Origin: Novosphingobium decolorationis
Lineage (GTDB): Bacteria > Pseudomonadota > Alphaproteobacteria > Sphingomonadales > Sphingomonadaceae
Assembly (NCBI RefSeq): GCF_018417475.1
Contig: NZ_CP054856.1
Coordinates: 3,441,001 to 3,505,000, forward strand
Reading direction: 5' to 3'
Length of the DNA: 64,000 nt
The first letter of the stretch is position 1. Every line of letters starts with the position of its first letter. Both the position numbers and the translations under genes were made by a program. The notes beneath the pieces were generated by a model that saw only the letters and a program-made list of their open reading frames with translations, was not told the origin of the DNA and did not search any database. This document shows, piece after piece, positions 20,433-27,938 of the stretch.

Positions 20433-20669
20433 ATGGCCGAAACCGCCGACGACCGCCTTCGCCTGCTGATCGAGCGCATCGAGCGTCTCGAAGAGGAAAA
20501 GAAGGGCATCTCGGACGACATCCGCGACGTCTACAACGAGGCCAAGGCCGTGGGCTACGACGTCAAGATCATGCGCCAGATCGTGCGCCTGCGTAAGATG
20601 AAGCCCGACGACCGTCGCGAGATGGACATGGTGCTCGAGACCTACCGCAGCGCGCTCGGCCTCGACTGA
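20433..20669 (+). CDS. gapR: GapR-type nucleoid protein (DUF2312)
   Basis: A 78-aa coiled-coil protein. The segments RLLIERIERLEEEKKGI and IRDVYNEAKAVGYDVKIMRQIVRLRKM match GapR of Caulobacter, a tetramer that encircles overtwisted, AT-rich DNA and helps topoisomerases during replication and transcription. Length and Lys/Arg placement fit. The 214 bases before it (20219-20432) show no other gene. It is convergent with the CPBP gene. Confidence 0.93.
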   Translation: MAETADDRLRLLIERIERLEEEKKGISDDIRDVYNEAKAVGYDVKIMRQIVRLRKMKPDDRREMDMVLETYRSALGLD

Positions 20670-20709
20670 TCCATTCGGGAACGCCGGGGCCACAGGTCCC
20701 GGCCGTTCC

Positions 20710-21444
20710 TCACATCCCGGCGAGAAGAGCCAGCGCCATGGTCGCCGCGTTGGCGCCCGCGTGCTGGAGCATCCCTGCGCCCACGCCCAGTCTCTGGCGG
20801 GTATAGCCCAGCATGATCCCGGCCCACAGCTGGGGCAGCACCAGCAGTGCGGTCAGCGCCGTGGCGTTGCCGTAGTTGAAGATGTGGATCCCTGCAAAGA
20901 CCAGCGCGGCCAACCAGTAGATCGCCGGGTATGCACGCTGGAACCAGGTGGGCGCAGGTCGGCGACGCAGCGCGAACCAGCCCAGTCCCGCCACGACACC
21001 CAGCGCCAGCAGTAGCCCTGCAATCCACAAGGGGGCAAGCCCATGGGCCTGGCCTGCGATGACGACGGCACCCAGAAGTCCGCAGCCCAGCAGCCACAGC
21101 GCGCGTGGGCGCCCGCTCTGCCACCCGCGAAACAGCATTTCCTCGATGATCGGCGCGGCAATCACCGTGACGGGCAGCAGCCATCCGGCCGGCATTTGGT
21201 CGAAGGCGTCGGGCGGCGTCAGACCAAGCTGGCTCTGCAGGAGCGCGGTCAGCGGCAGGGTGATCAGCAGCAGAACCGCGACGTGGAGTACATAGAGGAC
21301 GCCCAGCACCTTCCAGCTGGAAAGTCGGCGCAAACCCTCCGGGGAGAGCACGCGCGGGCGGCGTACGAAGCGGGCAAGGTCGGCCAGAATGGCGACGATG
21401 CCGGGCGAGGCGGCGGATGCCAGGGGAACCGTTGGGCGTGTCAT
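20710..21444 (-). CDS. CPBP-family intramembrane metalloprotease
   Basis: A 244-aa membrane protein with about eight helices and the CPBP (Abi/CAAX) motifs: IIEEMLFRG (paired Glu and Arg), [11 protein letters not shown] (His) and LQHAGAN (His/Asn). Family members cleave within membranes or process prenylated or bacteriocin-type peptides; the bacterial substrate is unknown here. A start without a strong ribosome site at 21444 is used because the first helix context ([11 protein letters not shown]) follows. It stands alone. Confidence 0.88.
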   Translation of the reverse strand: MTRPTVPLASAASPGIVAILADLARFVRRPRVLSPEGLRRLSSWKVLGVLYVLHVAVLLLITLPLTALLQSQLGLTPPDAFDQMPAGWLLPVTVIAAPIIEEMLFRGWQSGRPRALWLLGCGLLGAVVIAGQAHGLAPLWIAGLLLALGVVAGLGWFALRRRPAPTWFQRAYPAIYWLAALVFAGIHIFNYGNATALTALLVLPQLWAGIMLGYTRQRLGVGAGMLQHAGANAATMALALLAGM

Positions 21445-21541
21445 GGGCTATCTCCTGACCGATAGATTCTTGCCAAAGCGTTGTGTTCCCGCTGCATTTC
21501 GGGAATGGCCTGGATCACGCACTTACATGGGAGCCTTGCCG

Positions 21542-21859
21542 ATGATTGTCACCACCACGCCGCTGATCGAGGGGCAGCCTGTCCAGAAGTACTTCGGGGT
21601 CGTGACCGGGGAGGTCATCGTGGGGGCCAACATCTTCCGCGATCTCTTCGCCTCGATCACCGATATCGTGGGCGGCCGCTCGGGCAAGTACGAGCAGGTG
21701 CTCCAGCGCGCCCGCAAGGAGGCGCTCGCCGAAATGGAAGCCGAGGCCGCGCGGCTTGGCGGCAATGCCGTCATCGGGGTCGACATCGATTACGAAACGA
21801 TCGGCAAGACCGGCTCGATGCTGATGGTCAGCTGTTCGGGGACGGCCGTACGGATCTGA
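21542..21859 (+). CDS. YbjQ/UPF0145 family protein
   Basis: A 105-aa heavy-metal-binding-like small protein. [28 protein letters not shown] and [19 protein letters not shown] are family signatures; members form a decameric ring with unknown function. ATG 21542 has GGGAG eight bases upstream; ATG 21527 would add five residues. It ends 30 bases from the convergent HxlR gene. Confidence 0.92.
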   Translation: MIVTTTPLIEGQPVQKYFGVVTGEVIVGANIFRDLFASITDIVGGRSGKYEQVLQRARKEALAEMEAEAARLGGNAVIGVDIDYETIGKTGSMLMVSCSGTAVRI

Positions 21860-21889
21860 TCCGCGCGCGTCCCGGCCCTCGCCCGGGCG

Positions 21890-22270
21890 TCAGGCGCTGA
21901 CCCGGGCCTCCTCCTGGCGCAGGTCGAAGTCCGTACGCGCAGCATCGACCTGCGCCATGTTGTCGATCGTCCAGAGATAGAGCGCCTTGAAGGGCGGTAG
22001 GAGCGATTGGCCGAGCGGGGTCAGGCCGTACTCCACCGCGACCGGCGAAGCCGGGATAACCTGGCGCTCGACAAGGCCATTGCGCTCCAGCTTGCGCAGG
22101 CATTGCGTCAGGGATTTCTGGGTCACGCCTTCCAGATGCCGCTTGATGGCGTTGAAGCGCACGGGCCCATGTTCGAGGACGGTGAGGACCATCATCGACC
22201 ACTTGTCCGCGATCTGTTCGAACAGCTTGCGGCTGGGGCAATCGACCGAGAAATGCTGGCACAGGGGCAT
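21890..22270 (-). CDS. HxlR-family transcriptional regulator
   Basis: A 126-aa winged-helix protein. It has the typical N-terminal cysteine (C11 in VDCPSRKLFEQIADKWSMMVL) and a second at C4, the wing VRFNAIKRHLEGVTQKSLTQCLRKLERNGLV and the HxlR C-terminal dimer helix. Several HxlR proteins (YodB, HypR, QorR) sense electrophiles or oxidants through this cysteine and control nearby reductases. It is divergent from an Old Yellow Enzyme gene, and two palindromes sharing GGTAT/ATACC halves lie between them, so it probably represses both genes. Confidence 0.93.
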   Translation of the reverse strand: MPLCQHFSVDCPSRKLFEQIADKWSMMVLTVLEHGPVRFNAIKRHLEGVTQKSLTQCLRKLERNGLVERQVIPASPVAVEYGLTPLGQSLLPPFKALYLWTIDNMAQVDAARTDFDLRQEEARVSA

Positions 22271-22305
22271 CGTGAAACTCGCAGGAGGGCGGTTGGTCGA
22301 GGGGC

Positions 22306-22323
22306 GGTATCCTTGAGGATACC
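22306..22323. promoter_or_regulatory. Putative HxlR operator 1
   Basis: A perfect palindrome GGTATCCT-TG-AGGATACC, 36 bases upstream of the HxlR start and 103 bases upstream of the reductase start. Eight-base arms with a 2-base centre suit a dimeric winged-helix protein. It shares the GGTAT/ATACC halves with operator 2. Assignment to the adjacent regulator is inference. Confidence 0.6.
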
Positions 22324-22352
22324 TGGCGAATTGAAGGTGCGTTCTTGAACCC

Positions 22353-22371
22353 AGGTATCAAAGATATACCT
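22353..22371. promoter_or_regulatory. Putative HxlR operator 2
   Basis: An inverted repeat AGGTAT-N7-ATACCT located 55 bases before the reductase start. It repeats the half-site of the palindrome 47 bases upstream (centre to centre about 4.5 helical turns). Possible cooperative binding by the HxlR protein is inference. Confidence 0.55.
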
Positions 22372-22426
22372 AAGCGGGCATCCAATCAATCTCTCCCCCA
22401 TTCCTCGTTCCGATGGAGCCCTTCCC

Positions 22427-23545
22427 ATGAGCACATCTGCCACCGACATCCTGTTCCAGCCCTTCCAGCGCGGCGGCCTCGACCTTGCCAACCGCATTGT
22501 CATGGCGCCGATGACCCGCTCGTTTGCCGAAAACGGCCTCGTCGGCCCCGAGCAGGCCGCCTACTACGCCCGCCGGGCCGAGGGCGGGGTGGGCCTGATC
22601 CTATCGGAAGGCACGGTGATCGACCGACCCAACTCGCGCAACGAGCCGGGCATTCCCTTCTTCCATGGTGAGGAGGCGCTCACGGGCTGGAAGGGCGTGG
22701 TCGATGCGGTTCACGCCGCAGGTGGCCGGATGGGCCCGCAGATCTGGCACACCGGCTCCACGCGCGGCATGAGCGGCTGGGAACCCGAGGCCCCGGTCGA
22801 GAGCCCCTCGGGCCTCGTCGGCCCCGGCGATCCGCGCGGCAAGGCCATGAGCGAGGAGGACATCGCCGACACCGTTGCCGCCTTTGCACGGGCCGCGGCC
22901 GACGCAAAGCGCCTGGGCTTCGACACGGTCGAACTGCACGGCGCGCACGGCTACCTGATCGACCAGTTCTTCTGGGACGGCACCAACCAGCGTGAGGACC
23001 GCTACGGCGGGGCGACGATTGCGGAGCGTTCCCGCATGGCCGCCGAAGTGGTCGCGGCCGTGCGCGAAGCGATCGGCCCGGACTTCCCGCTCATCCTGCG
23101 TCTCAGCCAGTGGAAGCAGCAGGATTACTCGGTGAAGCTTGCCACCACGCCTGCGGAAATGACGTCCTGGCTGGCCCCGCTCGTCGATGCGGGCGCGAAT
23201 GTCCTGCACTGCTCGCAGCGCCGCTTCTGGGAGCCCGAGTTCCCCGAGATCGATGGCGAGCAGGGCCTGAACTTCGCCGGCTGGGCCAAGAAACTCACCG
23301 GCGCGACCACGATCAGCGTCGGCTCGGTCGGCCTCTCGGGTGAGTTCCTGGCTGCGTTCGGGGGCGAGACGTCCAAGGCAACGGGCCTTGAGCAGCTGAC
23401 CGCGCGCATGGAGCGCGACGAGTTCGACCTTATCGCCATTGGCCGCGCGCTCATTTCCAACCCCGACTGGGTCGCCAAGGTGCGCGGCGGCGAGGCGGAC
23501 GGGCTCAAGGGCTTCGATCCGGCCGCTCTTGCCGAACTGGTCTGA
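22427..23545 (+). CDS. Old Yellow Enzyme family alkene reductase
   Basis: A 372-aa FMN-dependent, NAD(P)H-using reductase of electrophilic C=C bonds (NemA/OYE group). Visible motifs are RIVMAPMTRSF near the N-terminus (flavin binding), FDTVELHGAHGYLIDQFF with the substrate-anchoring His pair, NQREDRYGG, and the C-terminal IAIGRALISNPDW phosphate-binding strand. No signal peptide. It is divergent from an HxlR regulator, the arrangement expected for detoxification of quinones or unsaturated aldehydes. A GNAT remnant starts 3 bases after its stop. Confidence 0.95.
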   Translation: MSTSATDILFQPFQRGGLDLANRIVMAPMTRSFAENGLVGPEQAAYYARRAEGGVGLILSEGTVIDRPNSRNEPGIPFFHGEEALTGWKGVVDAVHAAGGRMGPQIWHTGSTRGMSGWEPEAPVESPSGLVGPGDPRGKAMSEEDIADTVAAFARAAADAKRLGFDTVELHGAHGYLIDQFFWDGTNQREDRYGGATIAERSRMAAEVVAAVREAIGPDFPLILRLSQWKQQDYSVKLATTPAEMTSWLAPLVDAGANVLHCSQRRFWEPEFPEIDGEQGLNFAGWAKKLTGATTISVGSVGLSGEFLAAFGGETSKATGLEQLTARMERDEFDLIAIGRALISNPDWVAKVRGGEADGLKGFDPAALAELV

Positions 23546-23547
23546 GC

Positions 23548-23775
23548 AGTGAAGACGAGGACTTCTTTCAAGGGGCCATCGCCCCCGGAAGCATCTTCCT
23601 GACCTGGCCTGCCGGTCCCGGCGTTTGCGCGAGCTTCGCCGGGATCGCGTTTCCCCACGCGGGCCGTGTCGTCCCGCGCGAGGCGATGGGGCTCGCGCCG
23701 GTGGGCATTTACCGTCAGGTCGGCTGGAAGATGGGCACCTGGCGCGACGTGGGATGGTGGCAAGTGTTGCTCTAG
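23548..23775 (+). pseudogene. C-terminal remnant of a GNAT acetyltransferase
   Basis: An open stretch of 75 codons to a TAG, without a usable start codon, ends in [20 protein letters not shown] then VLL. This closely resembles the C-terminus of phosphinothricin-type N-acetyltransferases, which are about 170-190 aa. The N-terminal acetyl-CoA-binding half is missing: the frame runs back into the end of the reductase gene. Most likely a decayed gene truncated by a deletion. Only the last 25 or so residues are convincing. Confidence 0.55.
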
Positions 23776-23906
23776 GTGGCAGGCTTGTTGTAAGGGCGCC
23801 CAACTCGAATTTCCAACGGACTCGCCCCGTACCGCCGCGCGCTGGCCTTCTTGGCCTGGCAAGAGCCTCGGTTACATGCGGCGGGCACAAGACAAGAGCG
23901 GACCCG

Positions 23907-24671
23907 ATGGCAGGCCATTCCAAATTCAAGAACATCATGCACCGCAAGGGTGCGCAGGATAAGAAGCGCTCGGCGCAGTTCAGCAAGCTGAGCCGCGAAA
24001 TCACCGTGGCCGCCAAGATGGGCATGCCCGATCCGGACATGAACCCGCGCCTGCGCGCCGCGGTCAACGCCGCCAAGGCGCAGTCGATGCCCAAGGACAA
24101 CATCCAGCGCGCGATCGACAAGGCCTCCAAGGGCGATGCCGAGAACTACGAGGAAGTGCGCTACGAGGGCTATGGCCCGGGCGGCGTCGCGATCATCGTC
24201 GAGGCGCTGACCGACAACCGCAACCGCACCGCGACCAACGTGCGCACCGCCTTTGCCAAGAACGGCGGCAACCTGGGGGCGAGCGGCGCGGTCTCGCACG
24301 GCTTCGAACGCCTCGGCCTGATCGAGTACCCGGCGAGCGTCGGCGATGAGGAAAAGGTCCTCGAAGCCGCCATCGAGGCGGGCGCCGACGATGTCGAGAG
24401 CGAGATGGGCGATGGCGACGAGAACCCGGGCAGCCACGCGATCTGGTGCGCGCCCGAAGCGCTCCACGAAGTTGCAGGTGAACTCGAGAAGGTGCTGGGC
24501 GAAGCTGAAGGCGTGAAGCTGGCCTGGCGTCCCAACCTCAAGGTCGATGCCGACGAGAACACCGCGGGCACGCTGCTCAAGCTGATCGACACGCTCGACG
24601 ACGACGACGATGTCCAGACCGTCTGGGGGAACTACGAGATCTCCGACGAAGTCATGGAAAAGCTGGGTTAA
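23907..24671 (+). CDS. yebC: YebC/PmpR-family protein
   Basis: A 254-aa protein of the YebC family ([21 protein letters not shown] at the start, [21 protein letters not shown] in the middle). YebC proteins bind DNA as regulators in some species and also relieve ribosome stalling at proline-rich stretches in others. ATG 23907 gives the canonical N-terminus. It lies upstream of ruvC on the same strand, as in many proteobacteria, but a long inverted repeat fills the 133-base gap. Confidence 0.95.
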   Translation: MAGHSKFKNIMHRKGAQDKKRSAQFSKLSREITVAAKMGMPDPDMNPRLRAAVNAAKAQSMPKDNIQRAIDKASKGDAENYEEVRYEGYGPGGVAIIVEALTDNRNRTATNVRTAFAKNGGNLGASGAVSHGFERLGLIEYPASVGDEEKVLEAAIEAGADDVESEMGDGDENPGSHAIWCAPEALHEVAGELEKVLGEAEGVKLAWRPNLKVDADENTAGTLLKLIDTLDDDDDVQTVWGNYEISDEVMEKLG

Positions 24672-24790
24672 TTCGGCTGATGCCGGGCTGCGAGCAGCCC
24701 TGTTCTGCGCTTTCGGTGCTCACCTACCTTGAGGTACGCTGCGCGCCGGTTCTCGAACAGGGCCGCTCTCGCTCCGGCCTGAGCCGAATT
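24670..24790 (+). repeat. Long imperfect inverted repeat between yebC and ruvC
   Basis: Two 36-base arms (24670-24705 and 24755-24790) match at 29 of 36 positions as inverted copies, with outer ends AATTCGGCT/AGCCGAATT and inner ends CCCTGTTC/GAACAGGG perfect. The 49-base loop contains another short palindrome, TACCTTGAGGTA. The left arm begins inside the yebC stop codon. It could be an RNA hairpin that attenuates or processes the yebC-ruv transcript, or a dispersed intergenic repeat. Confidence 0.7.
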
Positions 24791-24804
24791 GGACGTGGTC
24801 TGAA

Positions 24805-25281
24805 ATGATCATCATCGGGCTCGATCCCGGGCTTACCTGCACGGGCTGGGGAATTGTCGCCAAGAGCGGCAGCCGTCTTAGCCACGTGGCCAACGGGCAG
24901 ATCCGCACCAACGCCAAGGCCTCGATGGCCGAACGGCTGGTCGAGCTCGACAGCGCGCTGCTCGACGTCATCCTCCACCACCGGCCCGATACCGGCGCGG
25001 TGGAGGAGGTCTTTGTCAACGTGAACCCGCAATCGACGCTGAAGCTGGGCCAGGCGCGCGGCGTTGCCATGCTCGCCATCGCGCGCGCGGGGCTGCCGGT
25101 GGCCGAATATTCGACCAAGATCGTCAAGAAGGCGCTCGTCGGCACCGGCGGGGCCGACAAGAAGCAGATCCAGCATATGCTCAAGGTTCTGCTGCCCGGC
25201 GTCCAGCTTGCGGGCGAGGACGCCTCCGACGCGCTTGCCGTCGCAATCACCCACGCCAACATGCTGGGAAGCCATCGCTAG
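24805..25281 (+). CDS. ruvC: Holliday junction endonuclease RuvC
   Basis: A 158-aa endonuclease resolving four-way junctions made by RuvAB. The acidic catalytic residues are visible: Asp in [14 protein letters not shown], Glu in [10 protein letters not shown] and Asp in [15 protein letters not shown]. Length is slightly below the usual 165-175 because the C-terminal tail is short (HANMLGSHR). First of the clustered ruv genes, 55 bases before ruvA. Confidence 0.97.
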   Translation: MIIIGLDPGLTCTGWGIVAKSGSRLSHVANGQIRTNAKASMAERLVELDSALLDVILHHRPDTGAVEEVFVNVNPQSTLKLGQARGVAMLAIARAGLPVAEYSTKIVKKALVGTGGADKKQIQHMLKVLLPGVQLAGEDASDALAVAITHANMLGSHR

Positions 25282-25336
25282 GCGCAAGCCGGTTTGGTCT
25301 GGTCATGCCGGGGCGTTCCTGCCATAGGAACAAACC

Positions 25337-25951
25337 ATGATCGCGAAGCTGACTGGATTGCTGGATGACACGGGCCCCGACTGGGCCGTGATCGATGTGA
25401 ACGGCGTGGGCTATCTCGTCCACTGCTCGGCGCGCACGCTCGACCACCTCGGCATCCGGGGCGACAAGGTCGTGGTGCACACCGAGATGCAGGTGTCCGA
25501 GACCGACCAGCGCCTGATCGGCTTTACCTCGGCGGCCGAGCGCAACTGGTTCCGCCTCCTCACCGCCGTGCAGGGGGTGGGCTCGAAGGTCGCGCTCGCG
25601 ATCCTCTCGGTCCTTACCACCGAGGAACTCCAGCGCGCCTGCGCGGGCGGGGACAGCGCCATGGTCGCGCGCGCCAACGGGGTCGGCCCCAAGCTCGCCA
25701 CGCGCATCGTCAACGAATTGAAGGAGAAGGCGGGCGGCATGCCGGTTGCCCCCGGATCGCCGGGCATTGCGGCCTCGGGCGTGGCGGGCCCGGCGGGCTC
25801 GTCCAGCGCCGATGCCGTCTCCGCGCTCCAGAATCTGGGCTTCAAGCCCGCCATCGCCAGCACCGCCGTTGCGCAGGCCGTGGGCGAGCTGGGCGAGGAT
25901 GCCGGGCTCAACGACCTTGTGCGCGTTGCGCTGAAAAAGGCGGCGGGGTGA
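25337..25951 (+). CDS. ruvA: Holliday junction branch migration protein RuvA
   Basis: A 204-aa protein: an OB-fold N-terminus ([20 protein letters not shown]), two helix-hairpin-helix motifs ([17 protein letters not shown] and [16 protein letters not shown]), a flexible Gly/Ala/Ser linker and a C-terminal domain III that contacts RuvB. ATG 25337 has AGGAACA upstream. Its TGA overlaps the GTG of a previously unremarked 48-aa membrane protein gene (GTGA). Confidence 0.97.
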   Translation: MIAKLTGLLDDTGPDWAVIDVNGVGYLVHCSARTLDHLGIRGDKVVVHTEMQVSETDQRLIGFTSAAERNWFRLLTAVQGVGSKVALAILSVLTTEELQRACAGGDSAMVARANGVGPKLATRIVNELKEKAGGMPVAPGSPGIAASGVAGPAGSSSADAVSALQNLGFKPAIASTAVAQAVGELGEDAGLNDLVRVALKKAAG

Positions 25952-26094
25952 GGCGCCGGGGGCTTTGGCTATTGGCGATCCTGATCGTACTGATCGGCAC
26001 CGGCTTCTGGTTTTCCGGGTTCTGGGATGTCGATATATGTCTCGATGCCGGAGGCACCTGGGACTACGAGGAGGGTGTATGCCATTTTCAATAA
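25948..26094 (+). CDS. Small single-pass membrane protein between ruvA and ruvB
   Basis: A 48-aa gene starting at GTG in the ruvA stop codon (4-base overlap). Residues 2-4 are Arg-Arg-Arg, residues 5-25 a hydrophobic helix ([21 protein letters not shown]), and the outer tail carries [20 protein letters not shown] with two cysteines 14 apart. The positive-inside rule puts the C-terminus outside the cytoplasm, where the cysteines could form a disulfide. Its last 16 bases overlap the next gene. I recall similar small C-L-D-x-G-G-x-W-x-Y proteins in proteobacteria but cannot name a function. Coding status rests on couplings, composition and the tail pattern. Confidence 0.7.
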   Translation: MRRRGLWLLAILIVLIGTGFWFSGFWDVDICLDAGGTWDYEEGVCHFQ

Positions 26095-26639
26095 GCCCGC
26101 GTGGTGGCTGGGCAGTTGCTGGGGTTCTCGCGCTCGCACTGTCGGCAGGTACGCAGGCGGCGCCCGCTGCCCGTACAGGCCCCGTCTTCACCGAATACGG
26201 ACGTACCTTCGCAGTTGAACCCGACATGCCGATCCCGGCTGATGCCGAGTTCAAGGTCGCCTTCGATATCTCGGCGGTGGCGACACCGGGCGAGGTGAAC
26301 CGCCATATCGACAGCGCGGCGCGCTTCATCAACATGCAGGTGGCGGCCGGTGTGCCGCGCGAACGCATTCATGTCGCGCTCGTCGTGCATGGTCCGGCAG
26401 GCGCGGACCTGCTTGTGCCAGAGGCGTACGCTGCGCGCAGCGGCGGGGCGCAGAGCGCCAACGCGCCGTTGGTCCGCGCGCTCCTCGATCACGGCGTTCG
26501 GGTGATCCTGTGCGGGCAGAGCGCGGCGGCCATGGGTCTTGCCAGGGCCGATCTCATTCCGGGTGTGGAGCTGGCGCTTTCGGCCATGACCGCTCACGCC
26601 CTCTTGCAACAGGACGGCTACACGCTGAACCCCTTCTGA
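26079..26639 (+). CDS. Exported DsrE/DsrF-like protein within the ruv operon
   Basis: A 186-aa protein with a signal peptide (1-27, [17 protein letters not shown]) and a DsrE-type fold: [43 protein letters not shown], and [14 protein letters not shown] with a single conserved-position cysteine (C145). Periplasmic DsrE-like proteins occur widely, some with persulfide-transfer roles; function here is unknown. ATG 26079 has GGAGGG upstream, in the end of the small membrane gene. Its stop overlaps the ruvB start (TGATG). Confidence 0.88.
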   Translation: MPFSISPRGGWAVAGVLALALSAGTQAAPAARTGPVFTEYGRTFAVEPDMPIPADAEFKVAFDISAVATPGEVNRHIDSAARFINMQVAAGVPRERIHVALVVHGPAGADLLVPEAYAARSGGAQSANAPLVRALLDHGVRVILCGQSAAAMGLARADLIPGVELALSAMTAHALLQQDGYTLNPF

Positions 26640-27682
26640 TGACCGATAATCCCATCCTCTCGCCCGCGACGCAGCCCGAAGACGCCGATGCGGCACTGCG
26701 CCCCAAGACGCTGTCCGATTTCGTCGGGCAGGAGGCGGCCAAGGACAACCTCCACGTCTTCATCGAAAGCGCCAAGTCGCGCCGCGAGGCGATGGACCAC
26801 ACGCTCTTTTTCGGCCCGCCGGGGCTGGGCAAGACGACGCTGGCCCAGATCGTCGCGCGCGAGCTGGGCGTGGGTTTCCGCGCCACTTCGGGGCCGGTGA
26901 TCGCCAAGGCAGGGGACCTTGCCGCGCTGCTCACCAACCTGGAACACGGCGATGTCCTCTTCATCGACGAGATCCACCGCCTCAATCCGGTGGTGGAGGA
27001 AGTGCTCTACCCGGCGATGGAGGACCGCGCGCTCGATCTCATCATCGGCGAAGGGCCCTCGGCGCGTTCGGTGCGCATCGACCTGCCGCCCTTCACCCTG
27101 ATCGGTGCGACGACCCGGCAGGGTCTGCTCCAGACCCCCTTGCGCGACCGTTTCGGCATTCCGGTGCGCCTGCAGTTCTACACCGTGCCCGAATTGGAGC
27201 ACGTGGTGACGCGCGGCGCCAATCTGCTGGGCATCGGCATGGACAAGGGCGGCGCGACCGAGATCGCGCGCCGTTCACGCGGGACCCCGCGCGTGGCCGG
27301 ACGGCTCATGCGCCGTGTGCGTGACTTTGCCCATGTCGCGGGCTCGGACGTCATCACGCAGGCGATCGCGGACGATGCGCTGACCCGGCTCGATGTCGAT
27401 TCGATTGGTCTCGACATGCAGGACAGGCGCTACCTCATGATGATCGCGGACATCTACAAGGGTGGCCCGGTGGGCGTGGAGACATTGGCGGCTGGCCTGT
27501 CCGAGCCGCGCGACACGATCGAGGAAGTGATCGAGCCCTACCTCATCCAGCTTGGCCTCGTGGCGCGCACCGCGCGCGGCCGCTGCCTCAACGACCGGGG
27601 CTGGCAGCACTTGGGCCTGACGCCTCCGGCAGGGCCGCAGGGCGGGCTTTTCGATTCGTCCGCAGGTCCGCAGGCCGACTGA
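26639..27682 (+). CDS. ruvB: Holliday junction ATPase RuvB
   Basis: A 347-aa AAA+ motor that drives branch migration with RuvA. Motifs present are [12 protein letters not shown], Walker [10 protein letters not shown], Walker B FIDEIHRL, sensor 1 [10 protein letters not shown] and the arginine finger region [12 protein letters not shown], then a C-terminal winged helix. The ATG at 26639 shares its first base with the stop of the DsrE-like gene, so translation of ruvB probably depends on that of the two inserted envelope genes. Confidence 0.97.
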   Translation: MTDNPILSPATQPEDADAALRPKTLSDFVGQEAAKDNLHVFIESAKSRREAMDHTLFFGPPGLGKTTLAQIVARELGVGFRATSGPVIAKAGDLAALLTNLEHGDVLFIDEIHRLNPVVEEVLYPAMEDRALDLIIGEGPSARSVRIDLPPFTLIGATTRQGLLQTPLRDRFGIPVRLQFYTVPELEHVVTRGANLLGIGMDKGGATEIARRSRGTPRVAGRLMRRVRDFAHVAGSDVITQAIADDALTRLDVDSIGLDMQDRRYLMMIADIYKGGPVGVETLAAGLSEPRDTIEEVIEPYLIQLGLVARTARGRCLNDRGWQHLGLTPPAGPQGGLFDSSAGPQAD

Positions 27683-27807
27683 AATCACGCAGGACACCCG
27701 GGGACAGGCGTTTACCCTTGCCCCCGAAACAAGTCCCGTTTCGAAACACATGGTTAGAAACAGCCACGCAATTGCGCGATAATTGGCTGTAGCTGGACGA
27801 AAACAGG

Positions 27808-27833
27808 GTTAACGCCGTTGCCCTGTTAACGCC
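27808..27833 (+). repeat. Tandem GTTAACGCC motifs upstream of the PEP-CTERM gene
   Basis: The 9-mer GTTAACGCC occurs at 27808-27816 and 27825-27833, 17 bases apart and in the same orientation. The segment also contains an inverted repeat AACAGGG/CCCTGTT (27802-27808 and 27821-27827). The 17-base period is not the CtrA spacing. A regulator binding site is possible but unproven. Confidence 0.4.
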
Positions 27834-27930
27834 TCTCTGCCTTGAGTGTGCTAGCAACCGCATTCGAGCAAAGCATCCGGGAGAGCCGTAGAGGCGCAGT
27901 CCGCAAGGGCTGCACGACCTGCGCAGAGAG
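27833..27930 (+). promoter_or_regulatory. Structured leader with sequestered ribosome binding site
   Basis: An 8-bp perfect closing helix can form between CTCTCTGC (27833-27840) and GCAGAGAG (27923-27930); the second strand is the Shine-Dalgarno for ATG 27939. Inside it a 7-bp stem with a GCAA tetraloop (27896-27902 with 27907-27913) is predicted by eye. A competing pairing GCGCAG/CTGCGC (27894-27899 with 27919-27924) is exclusive with both. This is the architecture of a translational switch, but it matches no riboswitch class I know. Confidence 0.45.
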
Positions 27931-27938
27931 CAACGTTT

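Noticed and set aside
27808..27833. CtrA binding site
   Set aside because: The two TTAA halves are 13 bases apart, not the 7 of the CtrA consensus.
27841..27935. Cyclic-di-GMP-I (GEMM) riboswitch upstream of the PEP-CTERM gene
   Set aside because: The string GCAAAGC followed by CCGG recalls the class, but the upstream GNRA hairpin and the tetraloop receptor stem are missing, so I report only an unclassified structured leader.
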